Shown here: positions 52,168 to 61,416 of the stretch, piece by piece
Layout: the number at the start of each line of letters is the position of its first letter
Position numbering within the stretch: position 1 is the stretch's first letter
DNA from: DASVRZ01 sp038228695
GTDB lineage: Bacteria; Verrucomicrobiota; Verrucomicrobiia; Chthoniobacterales; DASVRZ01
NCBI GenBank assembly: GCA_038228695.1
Contig: JBBRPA010000010.1
Coordinates: 1 to 64,000, forward strand
DNA: 64,000 nt
Direction: 5' to 3'
Notes under the pieces: model-generated
Seen by the model: only the letters and a program-made list of their open reading frames with translations
What the model was told of the DNA's origin: nothing
Databases searched by the model: none
Program-made: the position numbers and the translations under genes

Positions 52168-52371
52168 TTAGAGAATAATTTTCCGGGTTTTGCGCGAAAA
52201 CCAGAATCCGTAAACGATCAATCCCACGCTGGCAATTGCGGAACCGACACCGAAAAGGAGCGAGGCCAGTTCTTGGTTCTGTTGGTAACTATTGAATCCA
52301 AAAACACCAAGTCCAGCACTGAGCAAGATGGAAACGGCGATGAAGAAAAAGTGGAAACCTCGGAGTGACAT
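52168..52371 (-). CDS. Small two-helix membrane protein, oxidase operon
   Basis: A 67-residue protein with two hydrophobic helices (FFFIAVSILLSAGLGVFGF and SLLFGVGSAIASVGLIVYGF) and basic tail RKTRKIIL. One base separates its stop from the next start. The small size, two helices and position after coxIV suggest an extra oxidase subunit or assembly peptide. No family was recognised. Confidence 0.68.
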   Translation of the reverse strand: MSLRGFHFFFIAVSILLSAGLGVFGFNSYQQNQELASLLFGVGSAIASVGLIVYGFWFSRKTRKIIL

Positions 52372-52375
52372 GATT

Positions 52376-52723
52376 TTATTTCAGGTGGATCGGGTCGAAG
52401 ATGGCCAGACCGGTGAGCGCAAACAATACGATGCAGAAAAAAATGGTCATTACGATGACGCGATAGATGGTGCTCTTTTCGGAGTTCAAATGCATGAAAA
52501 TCGCGGCGACGAATCCAACTTTGATCGTGGCGACAATCATGGCGATGATGATGTTGCGCCCTTGGGATCCGAAATCGACGTAGGAAAGCAGAACAGTAAT
52601 GACCGTTCCGACAAGAAGAATACCACCAACGGCAAGATAGGTTTTAATGTGCGCGGCGACATGGGCCGCATCATCGTGGGCGTGTTCGGCGACTTCGGCG
52701 GTGTGGGTGGTTAGTTCACTCAT
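52376..52723 (-). CDS. Cytochrome c oxidase subunit IV
   Basis: A 115-residue protein. His/Asp/Glu-rich N-terminus (about 25 residues), then three helices (YLAVGGILLVGTVITVLLSY; IIIAMIVATIKVGFVAAIFM; VIVMTIFFCIVLFALTGLAI) as in prokaryotic subunit IV of caa3/aa3 oxidases. The MHLNSEKSTIYR loop after helix two is typical. Position directly after coxIII supports the call. Confidence 0.87.
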   Translation of the reverse strand: MSELTTHTAEVAEHAHDDAAHVAAHIKTYLAVGGILLVGTVITVLLSYVDFGSQGRNIIIAMIVATIKVGFVAAIFMHLNSEKSTIYRVIVMTIFFCIVLFALTGLAIFDPIHLK

Positions 52724-52729
52724 AGCGGG

Positions 52730-53674
52730 TTACAATAGGTAGAAGATCGGGAAGGCAAAAATCCAAACGAGATCGACAAAATGCCAGAACAAGCCGGCAA
52801 CTTCGATACGATTGGCGAGATGCTCCGGGTTCTTTTTGTAAAGTGCGGCACCCGGGAAAAGAAAATAGAGAAAAATCAGAATGCCGCCGAGGACGTGCAG
52901 TCCATGGAGTCCGGTGATAGTGAAATATACCGCAAAAAACGAACTGTGCTTCGGCTCAAAAGCTGAGGCCCAGCGGACGTCTTCTTTCTTGACCTCTGCG
53001 AGCAGATTTTTCTCGATCAATTCGTGCTCAAGTTTCTCGGCTTCTTCCTTCTTCCCAGCTTTTTCGGCCGCTTCAAAGGTTTGCCATTGTGCCTCGCCGG
53101 GACGACCGCGAGGGATGAAATGCGGACGATCATTGGCTGGATCGGTCGGGTTCGCATTGATCGGATCGAGGAGAACGAGGAAATGGTCTTCGGTCTCGCC
53201 CTCGAGATGGCCAGTGATTTCGTAGCGGGGCGCGAGGCCTTTTTTGGCCATGTGCTCGTTGCCGAGGTAACGCTCGTATTTCTCGACCGCCTCCGGTTTA
53301 ATGTAGGCACCGAAGTGATGGAATTTATCCGGGTATTCGTAACCTAGTTTAACCGCTAGAAAAATAATGCCACAGAGGATCGTGATCGCCATGTAAAGAC
53401 GATACATGTTGAATTTTCTCATCTTTAGCGAGGCCCAGGCCATGACCACGGTGACCGAGGAAAGGATGAGAATCGCTGTGTTCATGGTGCCCACGGGGAC
53501 GTTGAGCAAACCGTGCGGCCAGAGGCCCGGAGTGGCTCCCATACGCAGGAACACATAGGAAGAAAACAATCCGCCGAAGAGCATGACTTCAGAGGCTAGA
53601 AAGAGCCAGATGCCGATTTTGGCGCTATAAAGACCCGTATCGGGGCGGGCAGTGACGGTATAAGGAATTTCCAT
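52730..53674 (-). CDS. coxC: Cytochrome c oxidase subunit III with inserted domain
   Basis: A 314-residue membrane protein. The normal core is present: helix with GIWLFLASEVMLFGGLFSSY, NTAILILSSVTVVMAWASL, then near the end FFAVYFTITGLHGLHVLGG and GLFWHFVDLVWIFAFPIFYL. Between them, about residues 125-240, lies a hydrophilic Glu/Lys-rich segment (EAAEKAGKKEEAEKLEHEL) that ordinary subunit III lacks. It is predicted to extend outside the membrane between helices 4 and 5. It is co-transcribed with coxA (20 bases apart). Confidence 0.92.
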   Translation of the reverse strand: MEIPYTVTARPDTGLYSAKIGIWLFLASEVMLFGGLFSSYVFLRMGATPGLWPHGLLNVPVGTMNTAILILSSVTVVMAWASLKMRKFNMYRLYMAITILCGIIFLAVKLGYEYPDKFHHFGAYIKPEAVEKYERYLGNEHMAKKGLAPRYEITGHLEGETEDHFLVLLDPINANPTDPANDRPHFIPRGRPGEAQWQTFEAAEKAGKKEEAEKLEHELIEKNLLAEVKKEDVRWASAFEPKHSSFFAVYFTITGLHGLHVLGGILIFLYFLFPGAALYKKNPEHLANRIEVAGLFWHFVDLVWIFAFPIFYLL

Positions 53675-53694
53675 GGGTTACGACAAAAGGACGT

Positions 53695-55569
53695 TTAGAT
53701 GTTTGGTTCCCACTGCGGCGAGAAATCGCGCGGCGCACCGGGGACGCTGTATTCGTTCGGTCCGCGATAAGCGGCAACGGGTTTCGTAAAATTACCGTGA
53801 GGCGGAGGCGTGGGCGTATTCCACTCGAGAGTGGTCGCATTCCATGGGTTATCACCGCACTTTTTGCCGATGAAAATACTCGAGAAGAAATTCCAGATGA
53901 AGGGCAATTGGAAAATCATCAAGCCGAAAGCGGCCATCGTGATTGCCACATTGAGGTGGAGCACTGGCTTCGCGAGCTCATAGCTAGCGCCGCCATCATA
54001 CCAACGGCGGTGCATCCCCGCCATCCCCTGCAGGAACATCGGCATGAAGATTCCGTTCATACAGATGAGAGAACCGAAGAAGTGAATTTTGCCCCAGAAT
54101 TCACTCATCTTTCGACCGGTCGCCTTCGGGAACCAATAATAAATTCCGGCAAAAATCGCGAAAAGAGTACCCGGAGCCACCACGTAATGGAAATGGCCTA
54201 TAACATAGTAGGTGTCGTGCAACTGCAACACGATCGAGTTAAACGCGAGTGGAATACCCGTTAGACCGCCAATGCCGAACATCGGAAGCCATGCAGTCGC
54301 GAAACACATCGGCGTATTGAAGCGGATCGACCCGCCCCAGTATGAGATGAGCAAGGCCGTGACAATAATGACCGACGGCACGGAGATCAAAACGGTTGTC
54401 GTCTGGAAAAACGCGGCCACTTTTTGACCCATTCCGGTGAGATACATGTGGTGGGCCCAAACCACGAAGGAGAGGATGCCCACGGAAACTGCCGAATAAA
54501 CCAGCGACTTGTAGCTCCAGAGCGGCTTGCGAGTGTTGTTGGAGATAATTTCCGCAACAATACCGATACCAGGGAGAATCAAGACATAGACCTCTGGATG
54601 CCCGAGAAACCAGAAAAGATGCTGCCAAAGAAGGACGCTGCCACCGCCGCTCTTCGCGAGGGGCAAGCCATTCACGACCAATCCGTCCGGCGAGAAGAAA
54701 CTCGTGTGGAAAACGCGATCCATCAATTGCATGACAGCTGCCGCCTCGAGGGGAGGAAAAGCGAGGAGGAGAATGTAAGCCGTCACGAGCATCGCCCAGC
54801 AGAAAAAGGGCATCCGCATCCAAGTCATTCCCGGGGCACGCAATTGAATAATGGTGGTAATGAAGTTCACCGAGCCGAGTAACGAAGAGGTGATCAGGAA
54901 AACCATCGAAATCAGCCAGATAGATTGTCCGGTCAAGGCGATCGGCCACGTCATCGGAATGCCGAGCGTTCCAGGCATGTCACCGATCACCGAGAGGGGA
55001 GCGTAAGATGTCCACCCCCCTTTCGCTGTTCCACCTGGCATAAAGAAACTCGCCATCATGAGGACGCCACCAAGGAAGAAGGACCAATAACTCGCCATGT
55101 TCAGCTTGGGAAAGCTCATGTCTGGCGCTCCGATTTGCAGAGGCACTACGTAATTACCAAACGCCGCAAAAGCCACCGGCACGACGCCAAGGAAAATCAT
55201 CACCGTGCCATGCATCGCGCCGAGCGAATTATAAAAATCGGGCGCCATCACCCCGCCCGGCATGAAGGCTTTGCCAACAATATCCTGAAGCCAAAGACCC
55301 ACGAACGGGATTTGCTTACCCGGATAGGCCAATTGATAGCGCATCAGGATCACCATCACGAAACCGAGGAAGAGGAAAATCAACCCGGTGACCAAATACT
55401 GCATGCCGATCATTTTATGGTCGGTCGAGAAAACGTACTTTGACCAAAAACCGGGGTTGTAATGGTCGTGTTCGTCGTGGGCATCGTGCGACTCGTGATG
55501 CGGAACGTCGTGATGATGGGTCTTGGCCGGTCCACCGGCCAGAGAGGCTTCGTTCGCTGGATTATTCAT
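53695..55569 (-). CDS. coxA: Cytochrome c oxidase subunit I
   Basis: A 624-residue catalytic subunit with about twelve or more helices. Metal ligands and signatures: MHGTVMIFLGVVP (helix II His), FWFLGHPEVYVLILPGIGI with the His-Tyr crosslink pair, VWAHHMYLTGM (CuB His pair) and YVIGHFHYVVAPG (heme ligands). The N-terminus has a His-rich cytoplasmic stretch of about 45 residues (HHHDVPHHESHDAHDEHDH). First gene of a 13-gene operon; it transfers electrons to oxygen and pumps protons. Confidence 0.96.
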   Translation of the reverse strand: MNNPANEASLAGGPAKTHHHDVPHHESHDAHDEHDHYNPGFWSKYVFSTDHKMIGMQYLVTGLIFLFLGFVMVILMRYQLAYPGKQIPFVGLWLQDIVGKAFMPGGVMAPDFYNSLGAMHGTVMIFLGVVPVAFAAFGNYVVPLQIGAPDMSFPKLNMASYWSFFLGGVLMMASFFMPGGTAKGGWTSYAPLSVIGDMPGTLGIPMTWPIALTGQSIWLISMVFLITSSLLGSVNFITTIIQLRAPGMTWMRMPFFCWAMLVTAYILLLAFPPLEAAAVMQLMDRVFHTSFFSPDGLVVNGLPLAKSGGGSVLLWQHLFWFLGHPEVYVLILPGIGIVAEIISNNTRKPLWSYKSLVYSAVSVGILSFVVWAHHMYLTGMGQKVAAFFQTTTVLISVPSVIIVTALLISYWGGSIRFNTPMCFATAWLPMFGIGGLTGIPLAFNSIVLQLHDTYYVIGHFHYVVAPGTLFAIFAGIYYWFPKATGRKMSEFWGKIHFFGSLICMNGIFMPMFLQGMAGMHRRWYDGGASYELAKPVLHLNVAITMAAFGLMIFQLPFIWNFFSSIFIGKKCGDNPWNATTLEWNTPTPPPHGNFTKPVAAYRGPNEYSVPGAPRDFSPQWEPNI

Positions 55570-55625
55570 TCAGTAGGTTGTTGGAGAAAAAGTTTGAAAG
55601 TATTAGAAAAACTTATCTTCGACGA

Positions 55626-55653
55626 ATTTTACAATACAAACCGCCGAAGGCAA
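55626..55653 (-). promoter_or_regulatory. Candidate promoter of the oxidase operon
   Basis: On the minus strand TTGCCT (55653-55648) and TAAAAT (55631-55626) are separated by 16 bases, about 57 bases upstream of the coxA start. It is within an AT-rich intergenic region (55570-55825) between divergent genes. The match is moderate. Confidence 0.35.
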
Positions 55654-55825
55654 AGGTTCTTTTAGGGATTTTCGCTGGCGGATGCAAATTGGATTATTAA
55701 AAAAGGTGTGGAGGTTTTATTTAAGGACGCCTCCCGGTCAAAAGAGTCATCAAATGGTCGTCATCGCACACTTTTCGCTCTAGTAATGCTGGACGAATCG
55801 CGGGTTAAAACGAAAATACGCCCTT

Positions 55826-57358
55826 ATGAAGTTTTCGCCAATCCTGATCCTTCTCATTGCCAGTATTGTTCTGACCCAATCCGCTTTCGCTGCCAGCGAC
55901 CCGACGGCTGCCGGCGGCGTCCGGTTTCCCCTCCCCCTCGACTCTTACGGCGATGCCGATCGGTCGAGCCTGGTCGAAATTCTTCGTCACCGGGTGGAAG
56001 TGGACCCTTTCAACCTCGTGGCGACGATCATTTTCGTGCTTGCGATCTGCCACACGTTCCTCGCGGCCAAGTTTACCCACATTTCCCACCGGTGGCGGGA
56101 CGAGCATGAGGCAAAGGTGCGGGCGCAAGAAGCGGCATCAGGCGACAGGCCAATCGCTCTCTCGAAGAAAAGCGTCTCTTTCAAGGCCGAGATCATGCAT
56201 TTTCTCGGGGAGGTAGAGGCCATTTTTGGCATCTGGGTGGTCCCTTTGCTGGTGGCATTTACTTTCTTCAAGGGATGGCCGACGGCGGAGCATTATCTTA
56301 GCCACGGGGTGGTGTTTACCGAGCCGATGTTTGTGGTGATCATTATGTGCATCGCCGCGACGCGTCCGGTGCTGCGCTTTGCGGAGCGGTGCCTGAGTGT
56401 GATCGCGAGTCTCGGCGGACGTAAACCGGCCGCCTGGTGGCTCTCGATTCTGACCGTCGGACCGATTCTCGGTTCATTTATTACCGAACCGGCAGCGATG
56501 ACGATCTGCGCGTTGCTCTTGGCGCGGCAGTTTTTTGATCTCGAGCCGAGCGTGAAGTTCCGCTACGCCACGCTAGGGCTGCTCTTTGTAAACGTGTCCG
56601 TCGGCGGCACACTGACCCATTTTGCTGCGCCTCCGGTGCTAATGGTCGCCTCGAAATGGAGTTGGGACACGACGTTTATGCTCACCCATTTTGGCTGGAA
56701 AGCAGTCATCGGAATTATCGGTGCCAATCTCGTCTATTTTGCCGCCTTTTTTCGGGAATTTAGCTCGCTGCAACTCGCAGAAAGCGCCGAAAGCCAGCCC
56801 GTCGAGTGGAGCGATCGCACGGATTCCGTGCCGGCTTGGGTCACGATTATACACCTTGGTTTTTTGGGCTGGACGGTCTTCACGGCGCATTATCCGTCAC
56901 TTTTCGTAGGAGGCTTTTTCTTCTTCCTCGCATTTACCGCGGCCACTGAGCACCACCAAAACCCGCTCAGCCTCCGTCCGGCACTGCTCGTTGGATTCTT
57001 CCTTGGCGGCTTGGTGGTTCACGGCGGATTGCAAGGGTGGTGGATCGCGCCGGTTCTGTCCCGATTGGGAGAAACACCGCTGCTTCTGAGCGCGATCGGG
57101 CTGACGGCATTCAACGACAACGCTGCCATTACCTACCTTGCCACGCTCGTGCCTACCTTCTCCGATGCGCTCAAATACGCGGTCGTTGCGGGAGCAGTCA
57201 TCGGCGGTGGTTTGACCGTTATTGCCAATGCCCCGAACCCCGCCGGCCAGTCCATTTTGTCGTGCTACTTCAAGGACGGAGTCTCGCCGATTGGCCTCCT
57301 CCTTGGGTCCTTGATTCCGACCGCCATCATGGCCCTTTGTTTCCTCTACCTGCCCTGA
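55826..57358 (+). CDS. Putative Na+/H+ antiporter (pfam07399 type)
   Basis: A 510-residue inner-membrane protein. A signal-like N-terminus and about 12 helices. Segments LGEVEAIFGIWVVPLLVAF, GSFITEPAAMTICALLLARQ, NVSVGGTLTHFAAPPVLMVA and FNDNAAITYLATL match the putative Na+/H+ antiporter family that also resembles arsenite/citrate-type transporters (conserved Glu, Thr, Asn residues in the half-helices). It diverges from the oxidase operon and overlaps the hydrolase gene by 13 bases tail-to-tail. Confidence 0.8.
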   Translation: MKFSPILILLIASIVLTQSAFAASDPTAAGGVRFPLPLDSYGDADRSSLVEILRHRVEVDPFNLVATIIFVLAICHTFLAAKFTHISHRWRDEHEAKVRAQEAASGDRPIALSKKSVSFKAEIMHFLGEVEAIFGIWVVPLLVAFTFFKGWPTAEHYLSHGVVFTEPMFVVIIMCIAATRPVLRFAERCLSVIASLGGRKPAAWWLSILTVGPILGSFITEPAAMTICALLLARQFFDLEPSVKFRYATLGLLFVNVSVGGTLTHFAAPPVLMVASKWSWDTTFMLTHFGWKAVIGIIGANLVYFAAFFREFSSLQLAESAESQPVEWSDRTDSVPAWVTIIHLGFLGWTVFTAHYPSLFVGGFFFFLAFTAATEHHQNPLSLRPALLVGFFLGGLVVHGGLQGWWIAPVLSRLGETPLLLSAIGLTAFNDNAAITYLATLVPTFSDALKYAVVAGAVIGGGLTVIANAPNPAGQSILSCYFKDGVSPIGLLLGSLIPTAIMALCFLYLP

Positions 57359-58593
57359 TTCTGGATCCAAACGATTGCTTTGTCGGCTAGCCGGTCAAGC
57401 GCCACCACCGATTGGCGAATGTGATCCTCCTTCGTATCCTCGATTTTGTTGTGACTGATTCCGTGCAGACTTTGGACAAATAACATGACCGTTGGCACCC
57501 CGGCGCGGGCCACTTCCGCCGCATCGTGCAACGGGCCCGACGGCATCCGATGGGTCGTCGTTACCGTCTCGCCTACCGCCGCCTCGCAGAGCGCGATTAA
57601 CTCCGGATGAAACGGCATGGGCTCGATTTGCCAAAGCCGCTCCCAGGTCACCGTCACCCCACCCTCCGCTGCAAATCTCTCGCTCGCCTCTTTCGCCTCC
57701 GCCAGCATCGCCGCCAGAGATTCGGCATCGAGGTGACGTTGATCGAGCGTGATCCGACACGTCTCCACCACACTCGTCACAATTCCCGGCTGCGTTGTGC
57801 AACTCCCAATCGTGCAAACCCCGCCGTGCCGCTCCGCAATCGCGTAAATTTCCGAACTCATCTTCGCTGCCGACAGAAACGCATCCTTTCGCCGGTTCAT
57901 CGGCGTGCTCCCCGAGTGGGCAGCCTGACCGTGAAAAGTGATCGCATGCCGCTCGACGCCAAACGTCCCGAGCACCGTTCCCAGCGGTAAATCCAAATCC
58001 AGCAACACTGGACCCTGCTCGATGTGCAACTCCAGATACGCCGCTGCGTGAGCTAGTTCCGCACCCGACTCCTTCACGCGCTCCAGATCGATCCCATGTG
58101 CGCGCAACGCTTCCGGCAAAGACACACCCGTTTTGTCACTCAATCCCCGCGCCTCCTCCAGATCCAGTGCTCCCGAGCACGCCGACGAACCGAACAAACT
58201 CTTCCCAAAGCGCGCTCCCTCCTCGTCCGCCCAATCCACTAACCGCACCGTCACCGGCGGGCGGCCATGGTATTCAGTGTGAATCCTTCGCAGCACCTCC
58301 AGACCAGCTAGCACATTGAGACAACCATCCAGCCAGCCCCCATTTGGCACCGAATCCAAGTGACCGCCGATCAGCAACGCCCGGTCCGATTCCCCGCGCA
58401 GCGTCGTCCAGAGATTTCCGGCGGCGTCCTGATGTATCTCCACGGGCAACCCGGCCAGTTTATTTTTCAAAAAATCCCGCGCGGCCACCCATCGATCAGT
58501 AAAGGCCACGCGCTGCGCCCCGTTTTCGTCACCAGTCAATTCGCGGAGTTCCTTTAATTCGGCCACCGTGCGAGCGGGATCAAGTGTCGTCAT
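57346..58593 (-). CDS. M20-family Zn-dependent amidohydrolase (N-carbamoyl amino acid hydrolase / allantoate type)
   Basis: A 415-residue cytosolic enzyme. Zinc-site motifs: GGHLDSVPNGGWLDGCLNVL, DEEGARFGKSLFGS and LELHIEQGPVLLD, and the dimerisation-domain signature GQAAHSGSTPM. This is the hydantoinase/carbamoylase subgroup; substrates are N-carbamoyl amino acids, ureidoglycine-type compounds or related amides. The ATG at 58593 was preferred to an in-frame start at 58629. The exact substrate cannot be deduced. Confidence 0.87.
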   Translation of the reverse strand: MTTLDPARTVAELKELRELTGDENGAQRVAFTDRWVAARDFLKNKLAGLPVEIHQDAAGNLWTTLRGESDRALLIGGHLDSVPNGGWLDGCLNVLAGLEVLRRIHTEYHGRPPVTVRLVDWADEEGARFGKSLFGSSACSGALDLEEARGLSDKTGVSLPEALRAHGIDLERVKESGAELAHAAAYLELHIEQGPVLLDLDLPLGTVLGTFGVERHAITFHGQAAHSGSTPMNRRKDAFLSAAKMSSEIYAIAERHGGVCTIGSCTTQPGIVTSVVETCRITLDQRHLDAESLAAMLAEAKEASERFAAEGGVTVTWERLWQIEPMPFHPELIALCEAAVGETVTTTHRMPSGPLHDAAEVARAGVPTVMLFVQSLHGISHNKIEDTKEDHIRQSVVALDRLADKAIVWIQNQGR

Positions 58594-58705
58594 TCCCGTA
58601 ACTGAAGCAGACAAACTTCCGCCCGCCAAGCACCCGTTCCTTTCTCAATATTTTCTCACGCTCCTCCTCGACGTATCGGTAATTCCCACCTATTTTTCGT
58701 AATTG

Positions 58706-60397
58706 ATGTCTAACCACCTTGGGGAGCGCTTTCACACCGAATTATTCCAAGCCGATGTTTGCATCATTGGGAGCGGGCCTGCTGGGCTCACTTTAGCCCG
58801 GGAACTCGCCTCTACCTCGCTGCGGATTATTCTGCTCGAAACTGGCGGTACCGACCCCGCGCCGCCCTCCCTCAGCTCCGGAACCGTCGATTCCCCCCAT
58901 GGCTATCCCGCCGCCATTCTCAGCGAGGGACGCCGCCGCCAATTAGGCGGTTCTGCCAACCTCTGGAATCACGAACCGCGCGGCCAATCCGAAAAATATA
59001 TCCGCTGCGTTCCCCTCGACGAAGCCGACTTTGAGAAACGCGACTGGCTGCCTTACAGCGGTTGGCCGTTTTCCCGCGAAGATCTCCTCCCTAGCTACGA
59101 GCGCGCCCAAGCTGCCTTCGGTCTCGGCGATTTCGCCTACACCGCTGACGGTTGGCACGATGAACGCAATCATCCCCGCCCAATCGAGACAGACGCTCTT
59201 CACAGCAGCATCTCCGAGTTTGCCCTGCCAGATCGCTTTACCGGGGACGTTTTCGCAGAACTCGCCGGGCACATTAACATCCACCTTCTCGCGGATACCC
59301 ATCTCCAGCGCCTCGATCGTGATCCGCTGACCCACCGCATCACCACCGCGCACGCCATCACTACCGCTGGCCAACCACTGCAAATCTCCGCCACGCATTT
59401 CATCCTCGCAGGAGGAACCTTCGAAAATGCCCGCATTCTCCTCCTCAACGACCACGAGCAACCCGGCGGACTCGGCAACCAGCACGACATGGTCGGCCGC
59501 TGTTTCATGGATCATCCGTCCATCACCCTCGGCACGCTGCATCCCGCCGACCCCGGCTTTTTCGATTCGATCACATTTTACGATCAGCACCTCGCCAAAG
59601 GCCGCCAGATCATGGGCAAACTGCAGGTCCGCCCCGAAGTCCGCGCCCGCGAGCAACTCCTCAATCTCTACTCCGTGCTCGTTCCCCGCTTCCGCGACCT
59701 CCGCTCCAATCTCCCGCTCGTCGCCCGCGAGCTCCTCGAAAAAGGTCCCGGCTTTCTCTCCCGCCACCGACCGCACCTCGGTCACGACGCCCCCGCGATC
59801 GTTCACGAAGCGCCGGCCAGCCTCCATCGCCGCCTTCTCGAGGGATACTATTCGGAGTGTTTCTGCGGCTGGTCCAAGCTCGAAAACAAGTCGCGCCGCT
59901 TCGGCGACTGCGGCGTTCGGTCTCTCGTCGAGACCGTGCCCGACCCCGCCAACCGCATCACCCTCGGCGACCAAATCGACCGCTTCGGCCAACGGCGCCT
60001 CCATCTCCAATGGCGCTGGAACGAGCTTGACCTCGCCAGCATCGCGCGCACTCAGGAAATCTTCCGCAATGCCTTCGCCGAGGCAGGGCTGGGCCGTTTC
60101 GAGCCCGTTCCGACGGGTCCCGCCCATCAACCCCGCGACTTCCACAGCACCCACCATTTCATGGGCACCACCCGCATGCACCACGACCCTCGCCAAGGAG
60201 TCGTCGATGCCGATTGCCGTGTCCACGGCGTGCCGAACCTTTTTCTCGCCGGCAGCTCCGTTTTTCCCACCGGCGGCTGCGCCAATCCTACCCTCACCCT
60301 TGTCGCCCTCGCCATCCGCCTGGCCGATCATCTGAAACGGGAGACCGCCACTCCCGCCGCCAACCTTTCTTCCGGGCCGGTTGGTCTCACGCACTAA
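58706..60397 (+). CDS. GMC-family FAD oxidoreductase
   Basis: A 563-residue enzyme. FAD site CIIGSGPAGLTLAREL at the N-terminus; the second GMC region LGGSANLWNHEPRG around residues 80-95; THFILAGGTFENARILLLN; and near the C-terminus the active-site region HHFMGTTRM followed by GSSVFPTGGCANPTLTLVAL. The family oxidises alcohols or sugars; the bacterial subgroup with this short form often acts on sugars or polyols. A signal peptide is not visible. TTG at 58703 precedes the ATG. Confidence 0.87.
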   Translation: MSNHLGERFHTELFQADVCIIGSGPAGLTLARELASTSLRIILLETGGTDPAPPSLSSGTVDSPHGYPAAILSEGRRRQLGGSANLWNHEPRGQSEKYIRCVPLDEADFEKRDWLPYSGWPFSREDLLPSYERAQAAFGLGDFAYTADGWHDERNHPRPIETDALHSSISEFALPDRFTGDVFAELAGHINIHLLADTHLQRLDRDPLTHRITTAHAITTAGQPLQISATHFILAGGTFENARILLLNDHEQPGGLGNQHDMVGRCFMDHPSITLGTLHPADPGFFDSITFYDQHLAKGRQIMGKLQVRPEVRAREQLLNLYSVLVPRFRDLRSNLPLVARELLEKGPGFLSRHRPHLGHDAPAIVHEAPASLHRRLLEGYYSECFCGWSKLENKSRRFGDCGVRSLVETVPDPANRITLGDQIDRFGQRRLHLQWRWNELDLASIARTQEIFRNAFAEAGLGRFEPVPTGPAHQPRDFHSTHHFMGTTRMHHDPRQGVVDADCRVHGVPNLFLAGSSVFPTGGCANPTLTLVALAIRLADHLKRETATPAANLSSGPVGLTH

Positions 60398-60452
60398 CGC
60401 CTCGCATTTTCCGCTTGCCCCGCTCCCGGCAAACCGGATGATGCTCCCCGCG

Positions 60453-61328
60453 ATGAGCACGACCATTCTGAAACTCGCCTGCCCCGACCGCGTTGGCCTC
60501 CTCGCGCGCATCACTAACTTCGTTGCGGAACGTGGCGGCAATCTCCTCGAGGTCAACCAATTCACCGATCCCGCGAGCGAGACGTCGCCCGGCTGGTTTT
60601 TCACTCGTTTGGCCATCGCGACCGATTCGTTGAGCAGCGATCTGGAAACGTTGCGGGCGGAATTTGCGCCGCTCGCGACAGAACTCCAAGCCGACTGGAC
60701 CATCCGCGACGCCCGGCAAAAAATGCGAGTCGCCATTTTTGTTAGCCGCCTCGGCCATTGTCTCGCCGACCTGCTCTGGCGCTGGCATTCCGGCGAGTTA
60801 GAAATGGATATCCCGCTCGTCCTGTCCAACCACGAACAATTCCGCCCAATCATCGAACGCGAGGGACTGCCTTTCGTCCACGTCCCGATCGATCCCACCG
60901 CCGACGGCGGCAAGGCGGCCGGATTTGCCAAGGTCGAATCCGCTGTCGCCGCGGCTCACGTCGATCTCATCGTTCTCGCGCGCTACATGCAAATCCTCCC
61001 GCCCGATCTTTGCGCTCAATACCCTGGACGGATAATGAACATTCACCACTCCTTCCTGCCCTCGTTTGTCGGCGCGAACCCCTACAAAAAAGCCTACCAG
61101 CGCGGGGTCAAACTCATTGGCGCGACCTGCCATTACGTCACCAGCGAACTCGACGCCGGACCGATTATCGATCAAGAAGTCGTCCGGGTGGAGCACTATC
61201 ATCAGCCGGAGGATTTACTCCGCCTAGGCCGCGATTGCGAACGCCTCGCCCTCGCCCGCGGCGTGCGCGCCCACATTCACGATCGGGTGCTCATTCACGG
61301 CAACCGCACGGTCGTTTTCCGAGACTGA
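60453..61328 (+). CDS. purU: Formyltetrahydrofolate deformylase
   Basis: A 291-residue enzyme: N-terminal ACT domain (LKLACPDRVGLLARITNFVAE, then a long linker) and a formyltransferase-like catalytic domain with HVPIDPT, VLARYMQILP, MNIHHSFLPSFVGA (catalytic His), GATCHYVTSELDAGPIIDQE. It hydrolyses 10-formyl-THF to formate and THF, balancing the one-carbon pool. ATG at 60453 gives the family length; the longer frame overlaps the oxidoreductase gene. Confidence 0.93.
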   Translation: MSTTILKLACPDRVGLLARITNFVAERGGNLLEVNQFTDPASETSPGWFFTRLAIATDSLSSDLETLRAEFAPLATELQADWTIRDARQKMRVAIFVSRLGHCLADLLWRWHSGELEMDIPLVLSNHEQFRPIIEREGLPFVHVPIDPTADGGKAAGFAKVESAVAAAHVDLIVLARYMQILPPDLCAQYPGRIMNIHHSFLPSFVGANPYKKAYQRGVKLIGATCHYVTSELDAGPIIDQEVVRVEHYHQPEDLLRLGRDCERLALARGVRAHIHDRVLIHGNRTVVFRD

Positions 61329-61342
61329 TCAGCTTGATCGGA

Positions 61343-61388
61343 ATAAAAAAAAGACCCCGCTGCCCGGGTTAACGGACAGCGAGGTCTT
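61343..61388 (-). terminator. Rho-independent terminator of rpsT
   Basis: On the minus strand AAGACCTCGCTG (61388-61377) pairs with 61362-61351 with one mismatched pair, loop of 14 bases, and an eight-base T-run follows. It starts 28 bases after the rpsT stop. The reverse direction has little T-run, so it mainly serves rpsT. Confidence 0.88.
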
Positions 61389-61416
61389 GGCGAAATTTTG
61401 TTTCGGACCGGAAAAA

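Noticed and set aside
58943..60931. 662-codon open frame on the minus strand
   Set aside because: It lies antisense to the GMC oxidoreductase and purU genes, both of which have intact family motifs; the antisense product has no motif and arises from the high third-position GC.
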